64,000 nucleotides of DNA. Origin: Steroidobacter gossypii. GTDB taxonomy: Bacteria; Pseudomonadota; Gammaproteobacteria; Steroidobacterales; Steroidobacteraceae. The stretch's first letter is position 1, and the number at the start of each line of letters is the position of its first letter. Shown piece after piece: positions 54,343-62,854 of the stretch. Location: assembly GCF_016801985.1 (NCBI RefSeq), contig NZ_JAEVLS010000003.1, forward strand, positions 124,001 through 188,000. The letters are read 5' to 3'. The notes below the pieces were generated by a model. It was not told the DNA's origin. It was given only the letters and a program-made list of their open reading frames with translations, and ran no database searches. A program made the translations under genes and the position numbers.

Positions 54343-54384
54343 GCAGCCCCGTTCTTGAGACCAGGAACGGGGCTGCTTCGTTTT
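54343..54384 (+). terminator. Rho-independent terminator after the helicase gene
   Basis: GCAGCCCCGTTC (54343-54354) pairs perfectly with GAACGGGGCTGC (54365-54376), a 12-bp stem with a ten-base loop, followed by TTCGTTTT. It separates the helicase gene from the Pro/Hyp locus. Confidence 0.85.
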
Positions 54385-54435
54385 CGAGCGTGCCAATCAG
54401 GCGATGCACCGTTTGCGTTCCTTCGGCCGGCGGGC

Positions 54436-54476
54436 TTGACACCATTCCCTCAAGGTATATCGTAGTTCGTATACGA
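54436..54476 (+). promoter_or_regulatory. Promoter and double operator of the TonB receptor gene
   Basis: TTGACA (54436-54441) with TATCGT (54458-54463) 16 bases on. Two related elements overlap or follow the -10: GGTATATCGTA (54454-54464), which matches the S9 peptidase repeat on its other strand, and the perfect palindrome TCGTATACGA (54467-54476). FCD-GntR proteins bind TNGTATACNA-like sites, and such a gene lies immediately downstream of the receptor. Confidence 0.6.
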
Positions 54477-54503
54477 TTCGCGAATAACGACAGGGGAGTG
54501 ACG

Positions 54504-57425
54504 ATGACCATTCAGTTCGCCTCGATCCAGCCACCACGTCGTGGGCCTGCCATATCGAACACCGTTCGCGCGCTGCTCGCGTTGTCAGTCGCCGCTGCGC
54601 CCTGCCATGTATATGCGCAGGAAACACTCACGGAAGTGGTGGTCACCGGATCGCGACTGGTGCGCAGTGACCTGAGCGCACCGAGCCCCACCACCGTGCT
54701 CGGGCAGGACCTGGTCCAGCTGTCCGGCGACACAACGGTTGAGACGGTGCTCAACGAACTGCCGCAGCTGTCGGCAGGCACAAACTCCAGCGTGAATTCC
54801 GGCGGCGGCTCGGGTGTGTTGACCGCGAACCTGCGCGGCTTGGGTTCGATGCGCACGCTCACGTTGGTCAACGGCAGACGGTTCATCCCGGCGAACGGCG
54901 CAGGCAACGTGGATCTGGCGACCATCCCGAGCGCGCTGGTCGAGCGTGTCGAATTGATCACCGGTGGCGCCTCGGCGGTGTATGGCTCCGACGCCATTGC
55001 CGGCGCAGTGAACTTCATCCTGCGAGACGACGTCGAGGGCTTGGAAACATCGGTGCAGTACGGTGAGACCGCCGAAGGCGATGGCATGAGCCAGAACTAC
55101 GATCTGTTGTTCGGCACCAACGTCGGCGAGGGTCGCGGCAACGTCACGCTGTATCTGTCTCGCTCGGTGCGCGACCCGGTGATGATGGAAGATCGTGATT
55201 TCTCGCGAGTTCCGCTGAATGCGCAACTTGGCGTAAGCGGTTCGAGCAACATTCCGGGCGGACGCGTGAGTCTGAGCGCAGCTCAGCTTGCGACGCTCGA
55301 TGTCGGGCAGGGCCCGGGCGTGCTGCCCACCGGCGCCGAAGGTTGCTCGCAACGGTTGAACTCGATCCGCTTCGGCGCCGGCGGGCAGGTGCTCGCCCAC
55401 TGCGACCCGGAGAATCTGTACAACTATGCTGCAGGTAACTATCTGCTGCGTCCGCTCGAGCGCTGGCAGGTGGCGGGCTTGGCGCGATTCGATGTGACGG
55501 ACAACGTCGAAGCGTACACCGACGTTCACTACGCGCTGTCCAACAACGAATATCAGCAAGCTTCCGATTCGCTCGCCATCGTCACCGGCACGGCCCCGTA
55601 TTTCGAGGTGCGCGACTACGCCACCAATCCGGTGCTCACCGAGGACGTGCGCGCGCTGTTCATGAACAATCCACAGATCTTCGACCCGACCGGAAGCGGC
55701 GATGCACGGATTTCCGGTGGCATCGCACGTCGCTTGGATGAGCTGGGCCTGCGCACGTTCGCGTTCGAGCGTGCGACGCTGGGCGGCACCGCGGGTCTGC
55801 GCGGCGATTTCGATATCGGCGAGCGCACCTGGAAGTGGGACGTGTTCGGTCAATATCAGCGCTCGCGCACCGATGAAACAATCAACGGCATGATGTCGGC
55901 CGCGCGCATGTCGCTCGGGCTCGACACGGTCGTCGATGCTTCCGGCAATGTGGTTTGTGCCACTGCAGTGTTTGGCTGCGTGCCCGTGAACCCGTTTGGC
56001 ATCGGCTCGATCTCGCCCGAGGCCGCGGCCTTCATCACGCCAGCGCGGTCTTCCACTGAAGTGTTCGAGCGCAAGGTCGTCGGCGCGTCGCTGGCGGGTG
56101 AGGTGTTCGATCTGCCCGCGGGCCCGGTCTCCACCGCCATCGGCGTCGAATATCGTGACGATCAGTACGAGTTCATGCCGGGCGCGACCGATCTGGCGCG
56201 CGAATACGGCTCGGCCTCGCGCGGTATCACTGTCGGCGGCTTCGATGTTTCCGAGGTGTTCGGCGAAGTGCGTGTGCCGATTCTGTCGGGACTGCCCATG
56301 GCCGACATCCTCGCCATCGAAGGCGCGGCCCGGTTGTCGGATTATTCGAACTTCGGCGACGCCACGACGTGGCGACTCGGCATGGAGTGGGGTCCCGTGC
56401 AGAGCCTGCGCTTCCGTGCTGCTTATAACGTCGCCATCCGAGCTCCGGCGATCTCCGAGTTGTATGCACCGATCAGCGAAGGCTTCTCGCCGGGCACCGA
56501 TCCGTGCGCAGCGGTTCGCAATCCCTCTCAAGCCCAGAAAGATTTCTGCGTGCAGCAGGGCGTTCCGGCCGCCGAAGTCGACAATTTCCAGCAGACGGTG
56601 CTGGGCTTCAGCCAATTGTCCGGCGGCAATCCGAACCTGCGGGAGGAGGAGTCCGAAACCTTCACCGTCGGTGCGGTCGTGCAGGTGCCCTGGGTCGACA
56701 ACCTCAATGTCGCGGTCGATTACTTCCGCATCGAAGTGGAAGACGCGGTGGCGACCATGAATGCGCAGACCACGCTCGATGTTTGCTATCAGATGCTCGA
56801 TGCTGCCAGCGAGCCGTGTCAGGCGATCCTCCGTCTGCCGGGCAGCGGCCAGGTGTACCAGGTGCGCGCCAGCAACAGCAACATCGGCTCGCTGTCGGTC
56901 GAAGGCGTCGATCTGTCGACCGACTACACCGTCGATCTGCCCGATGGCTTCGGGCTGTTCGAAAACTCCGCGAAGCTGGGCGTGGTGTTGCATGCAGGCT
57001 GGCTGTTCGAGCGTGTCAGGCAGATCATCGGCGCGGCGCCGATCGATTGCGCCGGCTACTTCGGCTCGTGCACGGCTCAAGGAGCGGACTCGGGCGGCTC
57101 GCCGGATTTCAAAGCGACCTTGATGGCTTCGTATACCAGCGGGCCGCTGCTGGTGCGCACGCAGCTGCGCTACATCGACGACCTGCAACCGCTCGCCAAC
57201 ATCGTGGCCAGCACGCCTGTGAAGGCGGACTCGGTGACCTATGTCGACTTCTCCGCCAGCTACAAGATCAACGACAGCGTCGAAGCGTTCGGCGGCATCG
57301 ACAACGCCTTCGACGAACAGCCGCCGCTGTTGACCTCCAGCTGGGGCGGCGATGCAAACACGGATGTGACTTTGTATGACGTGCTGGGGCGTCGTTACTT
57401 CGTCGGCCTGCGCACGCGCTTCTAA
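54504..57425 (+). CDS. TonB-dependent outer-membrane receptor (peptide uptake candidate)
   Basis: 973 residues with a long signal peptide ending near HVYAQE. TonB-box-like EVVVTGS, plug motifs VLNELPQLSAG, NLRGLGSMRTLTLVNGRR, GASAVYGSDAIAGAVNFIL, and a barrel ending in GLRTRF with the terminal Phe. ATG at 54504 with GGGGAG upstream; an upstream in-frame ATG at 54312 would run through the terminator hairpin. Followed by the FCD-GntR gene, an amidohydrolase and peptidase, so the cargo is probably a Pro- or Hyp-rich peptide. Confidence 0.93.
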   Translation: MTIQFASIQPPRRGPAISNTVRALLALSVAAAPCHVYAQETLTEVVVTGSRLVRSDLSAPSPTTVLGQDLVQLSGDTTVETVLNELPQLSAGTNSSVNSGGGSGVLTANLRGLGSMRTLTLVNGRRFIPANGAGNVDLATIPSALVERVELITGGASAVYGSDAIAGAVNFILRDDVEGLETSVQYGETAEGDGMSQNYDLLFGTNVGEGRGNVTLYLSRSVRDPVMMEDRDFSRVPLNAQLGVSGSSNIPGGRVSLSAAQLATLDVGQGPGVLPTGAEGCSQRLNSIRFGAGGQVLAHCDPENLYNYAAGNYLLRPLERWQVAGLARFDVTDNVEAYTDVHYALSNNEYQQASDSLAIVTGTAPYFEVRDYATNPVLTEDVRALFMNNPQIFDPTGSGDARISGGIARRLDELGLRTFAFERATLGGTAGLRGDFDIGERTWKWDVFGQYQRSRTDETINGMMSAARMSLGLDTVVDASGNVVCATAVFGCVPVNPFGIGSISPEAAAFITPARSSTEVFERKVVGASLAGEVFDLPAGPVSTAIGVEYRDDQYEFMPGATDLAREYGSASRGITVGGFDVSEVFGEVRVPILSGLPMADILAIEGAARLSDYSNFGDATTWRLGMEWGPVQSLRFRAAYNVAIRAPAISELYAPISEGFSPGTDPCAAVRNPSQAQKDFCVQQGVPAAEVDNFQQTVLGFSQLSGGNPNLREEESETFTVGAVVQVPWVDNLNVAVDYFRIEVEDAVATMNAQTTLDVCYQMLDAASEPCQAILRLPGSGQVYQVRASNSNIGSLSVEGVDLSTDYTVDLPDGFGLFENSAKLGVVLHAGWLFERVRQIIGAAPIDCAGYFGSCTAQGADSGGSPDFKATLMASYTSGPLLVRTQLRYIDDLQPLANIVASTPVKADSVTYVDFSASYKINDSVEAFGGIDNAFDEQPPLLTSSWGGDANTDVTLYDVLGRRYFVGLRTRF

Positions 57426-57433
57426 GCGTAAGG

Positions 57434-57460
57434 CGGGCCCACTGGAAGGGTGGGCCCGCA
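57434..57460 (+). terminator. Stem-loop after the TonB receptor gene
   Basis: GCGGGCCCAC (57434-57443) and GTGGGCCCGC (57451-57460) form a perfect 10-bp stem with a seven-base loop, nine bases after the receptor stop. No T-run follows, so it may stabilise the mRNA end or terminate weakly. Confidence 0.6.
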
Positions 57461-57510
57461 TCCGCGCCCACGTGCGGGATTCGATTCATGGCCGTCAGCA
57501 GCGCCGTTCG

Positions 57511-57532
57511 CGTATCATATGCGCGTATATAA
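57511..57532 (+). promoter_or_regulatory. AT-rich CGTAT repeats upstream of the GntR gene
   Basis: CGTAT occurs at 57511-57515 and 57524-57528 in an otherwise GC-rich gap, with TATAAA overlapping at 57527-57532. These resemble half-sites of TCGTATACGA and could allow autoregulation. The match is partial. Confidence 0.3.
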
Positions 57533-57564
57533 ATCGCCGTTCCGGCGAGCCAAGCTTGCATCCC

Positions 57565-58293
57565 ATGAGTCGTTCTCCCGAGTCGTCGTTCATGAGTTCA
57601 CCGCCACTCGAGATTCGGAATCTGTCCGATCGTCTGGTCGAGGTCGTTCGCGACTTCATTCTGTCCGGCGCCATCGCGTCGGACTTGCCCATCCGGCAGG
57701 ACGCGCTCGCTGCGGAGCTGCGCGTCAGCAAAATCCCGTTGCGGGAGGCGCTGGCGCGGCTCGAGCAGGATGGGCTGGTGATCTCGCATCCCAATCGAGG
57801 CTTTTTCGTCCGGCCGATGTCGCCGGACGAGGCTGAAGAAATCTATGCGCTGCGTTTGAAACTGGAACCGGACGCGGCGGCGCGTGCCTGTGTGCTCGCC
57901 ACCGACGCCGATCGCGAGCGCGCCAAGCAGGCGCTGACGTTGTTCGATATCGATGCGGCCGCTCAGAAGCCCACCGTCGGTGCGCTGAATCGTGCCTTTC
58001 ACCTGGCGTTGGTGCAGCCGGGCGGACAGCAGATCACTACGAATACCGTGGCCCGGTTGCACGTGCTCGCCGATCGTTATGTGCGCAAGCACCTCGAGCC
58101 CAAGGGCAGGTTCGTCGCGGCGGAAGCCGAACATCACGAGATCCTCGACGCCTGGCTCGCCAAGCGCGACGCTCGTGTGCGCAAGCTCATCACCGAACAT
58201 CTCGAACATACCCTTCGCGACCTGCGCTCGGCGCTGCGCCCTTCGAGCGAAGTGCGTGTCGCGCCGGTTCGCAAGAAAGTCTCGCGGAAATAG
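57565..58293 (+). CDS. FCD-type GntR transcriptional regulator
   Basis: 242 residues: winged helix at about 15-80 (LRVSKIPLREALARLEQDGL) and an all-helical FCD ligand domain with likely metal ligands in LNRAFHLAL, AEHHEILDAW and ITEHLEHTL. ATG at 57565 or 57592. It sits between the receptor and amidohydrolase genes, both of which carry TCGTATACGA at their promoters, so it is the probable regulator; a Pro/Hyp derivative would be the inducer. Confidence 0.9.
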   Translation: MSRSPESSFMSSPPLEIRNLSDRLVEVVRDFILSGAIASDLPIRQDALAAELRVSKIPLREALARLEQDGLVISHPNRGFFVRPMSPDEAEEIYALRLKLEPDAAARACVLATDADRERAKQALTLFDIDAAAQKPTVGALNRAFHLALVQPGGQQITTNTVARLHVLADRYVRKHLEPKGRFVAAEAEHHEILDAWLAKRDARVRKLITEHLEHTLRDLRSALRPSSEVRVAPVRKKVSRK

Positions 58294-58365
58294 CGCTGCG
58301 TTCGCCGGCCAGAGCAATACCCGCACTCTCGCCAAGGGTGCGGCTTGCAAGGAAAGCTAAATCGG

Positions 58366-58404
58366 TTGACTTGTACCCCGTAGAGGATAGTATTTCGTAT
58401 ACGA
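58366..58404 (+). promoter_or_regulatory. Promoter and operator of the amidohydrolase gene
   Basis: TTGACT (58366-58371) and TAGTAT (58388-58393) are 16 bases apart. The palindrome TCGTATACGA (58395-58404) begins one base after the -10, the same layout as at the TonB receptor gene. A repressor bound here would block initiation. Confidence 0.6.
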
Positions 58405-58424
58405 TAACTCCCAGGGGATCGAGG

Positions 58425-60062
58425 ATGGCGAGAAGCAGGGCGCTGGCACTCACGACTCTTGCTGCAATCGTCGGCTGGAGCTGCCAGGCCGGCATTGCGG
58501 CCGAGTCGGGCAAGCCACCGGTTGCGGATCCCATCCCGGCTCGCACGCAAGGCATCGGTCCGCACAAGCGCATCGTTCTGCGCAACGTCACCATCGTCAA
58601 CGGCACCGGCGCGCCAGCGCAGGGTCCATACGACATCGTGATCGCCAACGATCGGATCGGCGAGCTGAAAGCGATCGGCGCGCCGGGCGCTATCGATGAG
58701 AAGCAGCGCGCGGCAGCCGGCGACCACGAGATGGACCTGACTGGTTACTACGTGCTGCCCGGCTTCGTGGATACGCACACACACCTGCACAGCCTGGGCG
58801 ACAAACAGCATGTGCCATCCGACTACGTCCTCAAGCTCTGGCTCAGCCACGGCGTGACATCCGTGCGGGATGTGGGCAGCGATCGGCCGATCGAATGGCT
58901 GGTGGACATCAAGCAACGCAGCGCGCGCAACGAGATCGTCGCTCCGCGAATCGACGTGTATCCGATGTTTCATCAGATCCTGCCAACTCCGCCGAACGAC
59001 GCGAACACCGCACGCCACGCCATCCGCGAAGCCAAGCGTCGCCGCGCCGACGGAATCAAGTTCATCAACGGTGAGCAGGACGTGCTGTTCGCGGCTCTGG
59101 ATGAAGCGGAGAAGGTGGGCTTGCGCACGACCATGCATCACGCCCAACAAGTGGTCGCCTACGCCAACGTGCTCGACACCTCGGCGCTCGGGCTGGACTC
59201 GATGGAACATTGGTACGGCCTGCCCGAAGCCATGTTCACCGATCGCTCGGTGCAGGACTGGCCCGTCGACTACGTGAACACCGACGAGCAGATGCGCTTC
59301 GGGGAAGCCGGCCGGTTATGGCGGCAGTCCGCGGCGCCGGGCTCGGAATCCTGGAACAAAGTGATGGATCGGCTGCTGGAACGAAAGTTCGTGCTCAGCC
59401 CGACCTTCACCGCTTATCTCACCAGCCGCGATTTCATGCGCATGAGCCGGGCTTCCTGGCACGACGAATACACCATGCCCGCATTGTGGGATTGGTATCG
59501 ACCCAGCCGCGTCAATCACGGTTCGTACTGGTTCGACTGGACCACCGAGCATGAAGTCGCCTGGCGCGAGAACTATCGGCTGTGGATGCGCTTCGTGAAC
59601 GAATACAAGAACCGGGGCGGCACCGTCACGGTCGGCAGCGACAGCGGCTACATCTATAACCTGTACGGCTTCGGTTATATCCAGGAGATGGAGCTGCTGC
59701 GCGAGGCCGGCTTCAGCTCGCTCGAGGTCATCCATGCCGCGACCGAAGCCGGCGCGAAAGCGCTCGGTCGCGACGACACAGTTGGCACCATCCGCGTGGG
59801 CCGCAAAGCCGACCTGGTCATCGTCAAGGGCAACCCGGTCGCGAACCTGAAACTGCTGTTCGGCACCGGCACCCTGCGCCTGAACGACGAGGCCGGGCAG
59901 GTGGAACGCATCGGTGGCATCGATTACGTCGTCAAGGACGGCATCGTCTACGACGCCCGTAAGCTGCGCGCCGAAGTTCGGGACATGGTCCTGCGCGCAA
60001 AAGCCGAAAGAAACATTGGCCCCGGCCCGATGAAGATCGAAACCGTGGACCACTCTCACTGA
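58425..60062 (+). CDS. Exported metal-dependent amidohydrolase (imidazolonepropionase/prolidase-like)
   Basis: 545 residues with a signal peptide (MARSRALALTTLAAI). Amidohydrolase motifs: VLPGFVDTHTHLHSLGD (metal His pair), KFINGEQDVLFAALDEAEK, TMHHAQQ, SMEHWYG and GSDSGYIYNLYG (metal Asp). The ending KALGRDDTVGTIRVGRKADL is classic for the family. Several exported relatives cleave X-Pro dipeptides. Its operator-linked promoter and position suggest it acts on peptides imported by the receptor. The DUF885 peptidase follows 23 bases later. Confidence 0.88.
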   Translation: MARSRALALTTLAAIVGWSCQAGIAAESGKPPVADPIPARTQGIGPHKRIVLRNVTIVNGTGAPAQGPYDIVIANDRIGELKAIGAPGAIDEKQRAAAGDHEMDLTGYYVLPGFVDTHTHLHSLGDKQHVPSDYVLKLWLSHGVTSVRDVGSDRPIEWLVDIKQRSARNEIVAPRIDVYPMFHQILPTPPNDANTARHAIREAKRRRADGIKFINGEQDVLFAALDEAEKVGLRTTMHHAQQVVAYANVLDTSALGLDSMEHWYGLPEAMFTDRSVQDWPVDYVNTDEQMRFGEAGRLWRQSAAPGSESWNKVMDRLLERKFVLSPTFTAYLTSRDFMRMSRASWHDEYTMPALWDWYRPSRVNHGSYWFDWTTEHEVAWRENYRLWMRFVNEYKNRGGTVTVGSDSGYIYNLYGFGYIQEMELLREAGFSSLEVIHAATEAGAKALGRDDTVGTIRVGRKADLVIVKGNPVANLKLLFGTGTLRLNDEAGQVERIGGIDYVVKDGIVYDARKLRAEVRDMVLRAKAERNIGPGPMKIETVDHSH

Positions 60063-60085
60063 CCGAGTATCGAAGGAGATTGCGC

Positions 60086-61876
60086 ATGCGTCGGCTCCGA
60101 AACATTGCGGTGACCCTGCTGCTGTTTGCGCCTGTGTGGGCGAACGTTGCGATCGCCCAGCAGGCGAGCGGTCCCGGAGCGAGCGCGGACGCGCGACTGC
60201 AGGCGCTGTACAACGCGGAGTGGGAGTGGCGGCTGAAGGAGATGGCGCGCGAGCCTGGTGACCCGAAGCGCGGGGCGACCGCGGATCATCTCCCGAAAGT
60301 CGACGCCACCAGCGAGCAGGCCAGGCTGCAGTATTGGACCAGGACGCTGCAACAGCTCGGCCAGATCCCGTTCGACCAGCTCTCGCCGGAAGAGAAGATC
60401 AACGCCGGCGTGTTCCGCACCATTCTTCAAGACGAGATCACCGACATCCGCTTCAGGAACTATGAAGCGCCGTTCAACGCCGACACGTTCTTCTGGACCA
60501 GTTTCACCCCGCGCGAAGGATTTCAGACGGCTGACGAGTATCGGCGCTACCTCGGCCGCATTGCCGATGTGCCGCGCTATTTCGATGAGAACATCGCCAA
60601 CATGCGCGCCGGACTGAAGCGCGGCTTTTCCGTGCCGAAGGTTTCGGTCACGGGGCGCGATCGCACCATCGAACCCTATCTGAAGGCGGACGATACAAAT
60701 CCATTGTACGGACCGTTCAAGATGATGCCGGTGTCGATCGCGCCGGAGGAGCAGGCGAAACTGCAGGCCGAGGCGCGCCAGGTGATCGCCGAGAAAGCGG
60801 TTCCCGCCTATAGCAAGCTGCTCGACTTCATCCGCAAGGAATATCTGGTGAAGGCGCGCACCACGCTGGCCGCCTCGAAGCTGCCGGACGGCCCGAAGTA
60901 CTACCAGGCCATGATCGAGAAGCACACGACCCTGAAGCTCACGGCGCCGCAGATTCACGAGATCGGATTGAGCGAAGTCGCGCGCATCAAGGCTGAGATG
61001 GAAACGACCATGCGGCGGACCGGGTTCACCGGAACCTTGCCGGAGTTCATGACCTTCCTGCGCACCGATCCCCAGTTCTACGCCAAGACACCGCGCGAGT
61101 TGTTGCAGACGGCCGCGTACATCGTGAAAAAGGCCGACCTGAAGCTGAAAGACACGATCGGTACGCTGCCGCGCTTCCGTCACGGCATCCTGCCGGTGCC
61201 CGACGCGCTCGCGCCCATCTACACCGGCGGGCGAGGCGGGCTGGAAAGCTGCCTGTTCAATACATACAACTTGCCGGCGCGTCCGCTCTACACGTTGCCG
61301 GCGCTCGCGTTGCATGAATGCACTCCGGGTCACAGCTTCCAGGCGGCGCTTGCTTTGGAAGGACCGGAGCGGCCGGCGTTCCGCAACGAAGTTTATTTCT
61401 CCGGTTACGGCGAGGGCTGGGGTCTGTACACGGAGTGGCTCGGCCGCGTGATGGGCATTTACGAGACGCCGTACGAGGAGTTCGGCCAGCTCGTGTACGA
61501 GATGTGGCGCGCTGCTCGTCTGGTGGTCGACACCGGCATCCATCACTACGGTTGGAGCCGTGAGCAGGCCCTGGCCTACATGAGAGACAATGTCGCGTTG
61601 TCGGAGCACGAGATCACCACCGAAGTCGATCGCTACATCGCTTGGCCGGGCCAGGCGGTCGCCTACAAGCTCGGCGAGTTGCAGATTCGTCGTCATCGCA
61701 AGGAAGCGGAGCAGGCGCTCGGGCCGAAGTTCGATCAGCGCAAGTTCCACGACGCGATCCTGGCCATCGGCGCGGTGCCGCTACCGGTGCTGGAGCAGCG
61801 TATGGCACAGTTCATTGCCGACGGCGGCGAGAATCCGCCGCCACCGGCGGACGAACGAAATTTCTCGGCGCCATGA
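60086..61876 (+). CDS. DUF885-family putative metallopeptidase
   Basis: 596 residues with a signal peptide (IAVTLLLFAPVWANVAIA). The family motif HECTPGHSFQAAL with GEGWGLYTEWLG downstream is intact and resembles the zinc site of M32-like peptidases. ATG at 60086 with AAGGAG seven bases upstream. Cotranscribed with the amidohydrolase; probably digests peptides in the periplasm. Confidence 0.9.
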   Translation: MRRLRNIAVTLLLFAPVWANVAIAQQASGPGASADARLQALYNAEWEWRLKEMAREPGDPKRGATADHLPKVDATSEQARLQYWTRTLQQLGQIPFDQLSPEEKINAGVFRTILQDEITDIRFRNYEAPFNADTFFWTSFTPREGFQTADEYRRYLGRIADVPRYFDENIANMRAGLKRGFSVPKVSVTGRDRTIEPYLKADDTNPLYGPFKMMPVSIAPEEQAKLQAEARQVIAEKAVPAYSKLLDFIRKEYLVKARTTLAASKLPDGPKYYQAMIEKHTTLKLTAPQIHEIGLSEVARIKAEMETTMRRTGFTGTLPEFMTFLRTDPQFYAKTPRELLQTAAYIVKKADLKLKDTIGTLPRFRHGILPVPDALAPIYTGGRGGLESCLFNTYNLPARPLYTLPALALHECTPGHSFQAALALEGPERPAFRNEVYFSGYGEGWGLYTEWLGRVMGIYETPYEEFGQLVYEMWRAARLVVDTGIHHYGWSREQALAYMRDNVALSEHEITTEVDRYIAWPGQAVAYKLGELQIRRHRKEAEQALGPKFDQRKFHDAILAIGAVPLPVLEQRMAQFIADGGENPPPPADERNFSAP

Positions 61877-61918
61877 CGCAAGCAGGGATGGCGGCTGTCA
61901 GGATGTTTGAACACCTTC

Positions 61919-62854
61919 ATGCGTAGCATTCGAGTATTGGATTCCCACACGGGCGGCGAGCCCACGCGTCTGGTCATGAAGGGCGGCCCCGACCTCGGGG
62001 ACGGGCCACTCGACCAACGGCTGCAACGATTCAAAGGCAGCTTCGATGCCTTTCGCTCCGCCATCGTGAACGAGCCGCGCGGCAGCGACACGGTCGTCGG
62101 CGCTCTGCTGTGTAAGCCGCATCGTGAGGACTGCGACTTCGGTGTGCTGTACTTCAACAACGTCGGCTATCTCGGCATGTGCGGTCACGGGACCATCGGC
62201 GTGGTCGTGTCGTTGGCGCACGCGGGCATGTTGAAGCCAGGTGAAATCAAGATCGACACACCGGTGGGCGCGGTCCACGCCAGGTTGCTTGCCGATGGCT
62301 CGGTCACCATCGCGAACGTGCCTAGTTTCCGCAAGGCGCGCGCTGTGAGCGTCGATGTTCCAGGCTTGGGTCGCGTGACGGGCGACGTCGCATGGGGCGG
62401 CAACTGGTTCTATCTGATGGAGTGGGCGTCGGCGCCGATCGAATTGCGGCATGTGGAGCAGCTCACCGATGTTTCCTGGCGAGTCAGACAGGCCGTCAAC
62501 GCGCAGGGCTTCCCCGAAGTCGACCATGTCGAGTTGATGACGCCCTCGCACTCACATTCGGAGAAGCGTGGCCGCAACTTCGTGCTGTGCCCGGGCCGCG
62601 CTTACGATCGCTCCCCGTGCGGCACGGGCACCAGTGCAAAGCTCGCTTGCCTCGCGGCCGACGGTCATCTGCAGGAAGGCGAGGAGTGGACGCAGGAAAG
62701 CGTGCTCGGCAGCGTATTCACCGCAAGCTATCGCTGGCTCGATCGCGCCGCCGGAACCATCGCGCCCGAAATCACCGGCACCGCGTTCGTCACGGCGGAG
62801 GCGAAGCTGCTGCTCGATCCCGCCGACCCGTTCTGCTGGGGAATTCGTTCCTAG
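61919..62854 (+). CDS. 4-hydroxyproline 2-epimerase (proline racemase family)
   Basis: 311 residues. Both catalytic Cys are present: Cys88 in GYLGMCGHGT and Cys234 in RSPCGTGTSA. The two-Cys set marks epimerases (the trans-3-hydroxyproline dehydratases have Thr at the second site). It converts trans-4-hydroxy-L-proline to cis-4-hydroxy-D-proline. ATG at 61919 fits the family N-terminus (RSIRVLDSHTGGEP); a TTG at 61907 is possible. The end overlaps the convergent dehydrogenase by four bases. Confidence 0.92.
   Translation: MRSIRVLDSHTGGEPTRLVMKGGPDLGDGPLDQRLQRFKGSFDAFRSAIVNEPRGSDTVVGALLCKPHREDCDFGVLYFNNVGYLGMCGHGTIGVVVSLAHAGMLKPGEIKIDTPVGAVHARLLADGSVTIANVPSFRKARAVSVDVPGLGRVTGDVAWGGNWFYLMEWASAPIELRHVEQLTDVSWRVRQAVNAQGFPEVDHVELMTPSHSHSEKRGRNFVLCPGRAYDRSPCGTGTSAKLACLAADGHLQEGEEWTQESVLGSVFTASYRWLDRAAGTIAPEITGTAFVTAEAKLLLDPADPFCWGIRS

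Noticed and set aside
54585-57461. Very long minus-strand open frame (about 958 codons) opposite the second TonB receptor
   Set aside because: It is the codon shadow of the receptor: high-GC coding DNA leaves the antisense frame open. Its translation is rich in Arg, His and Gln with no domain.
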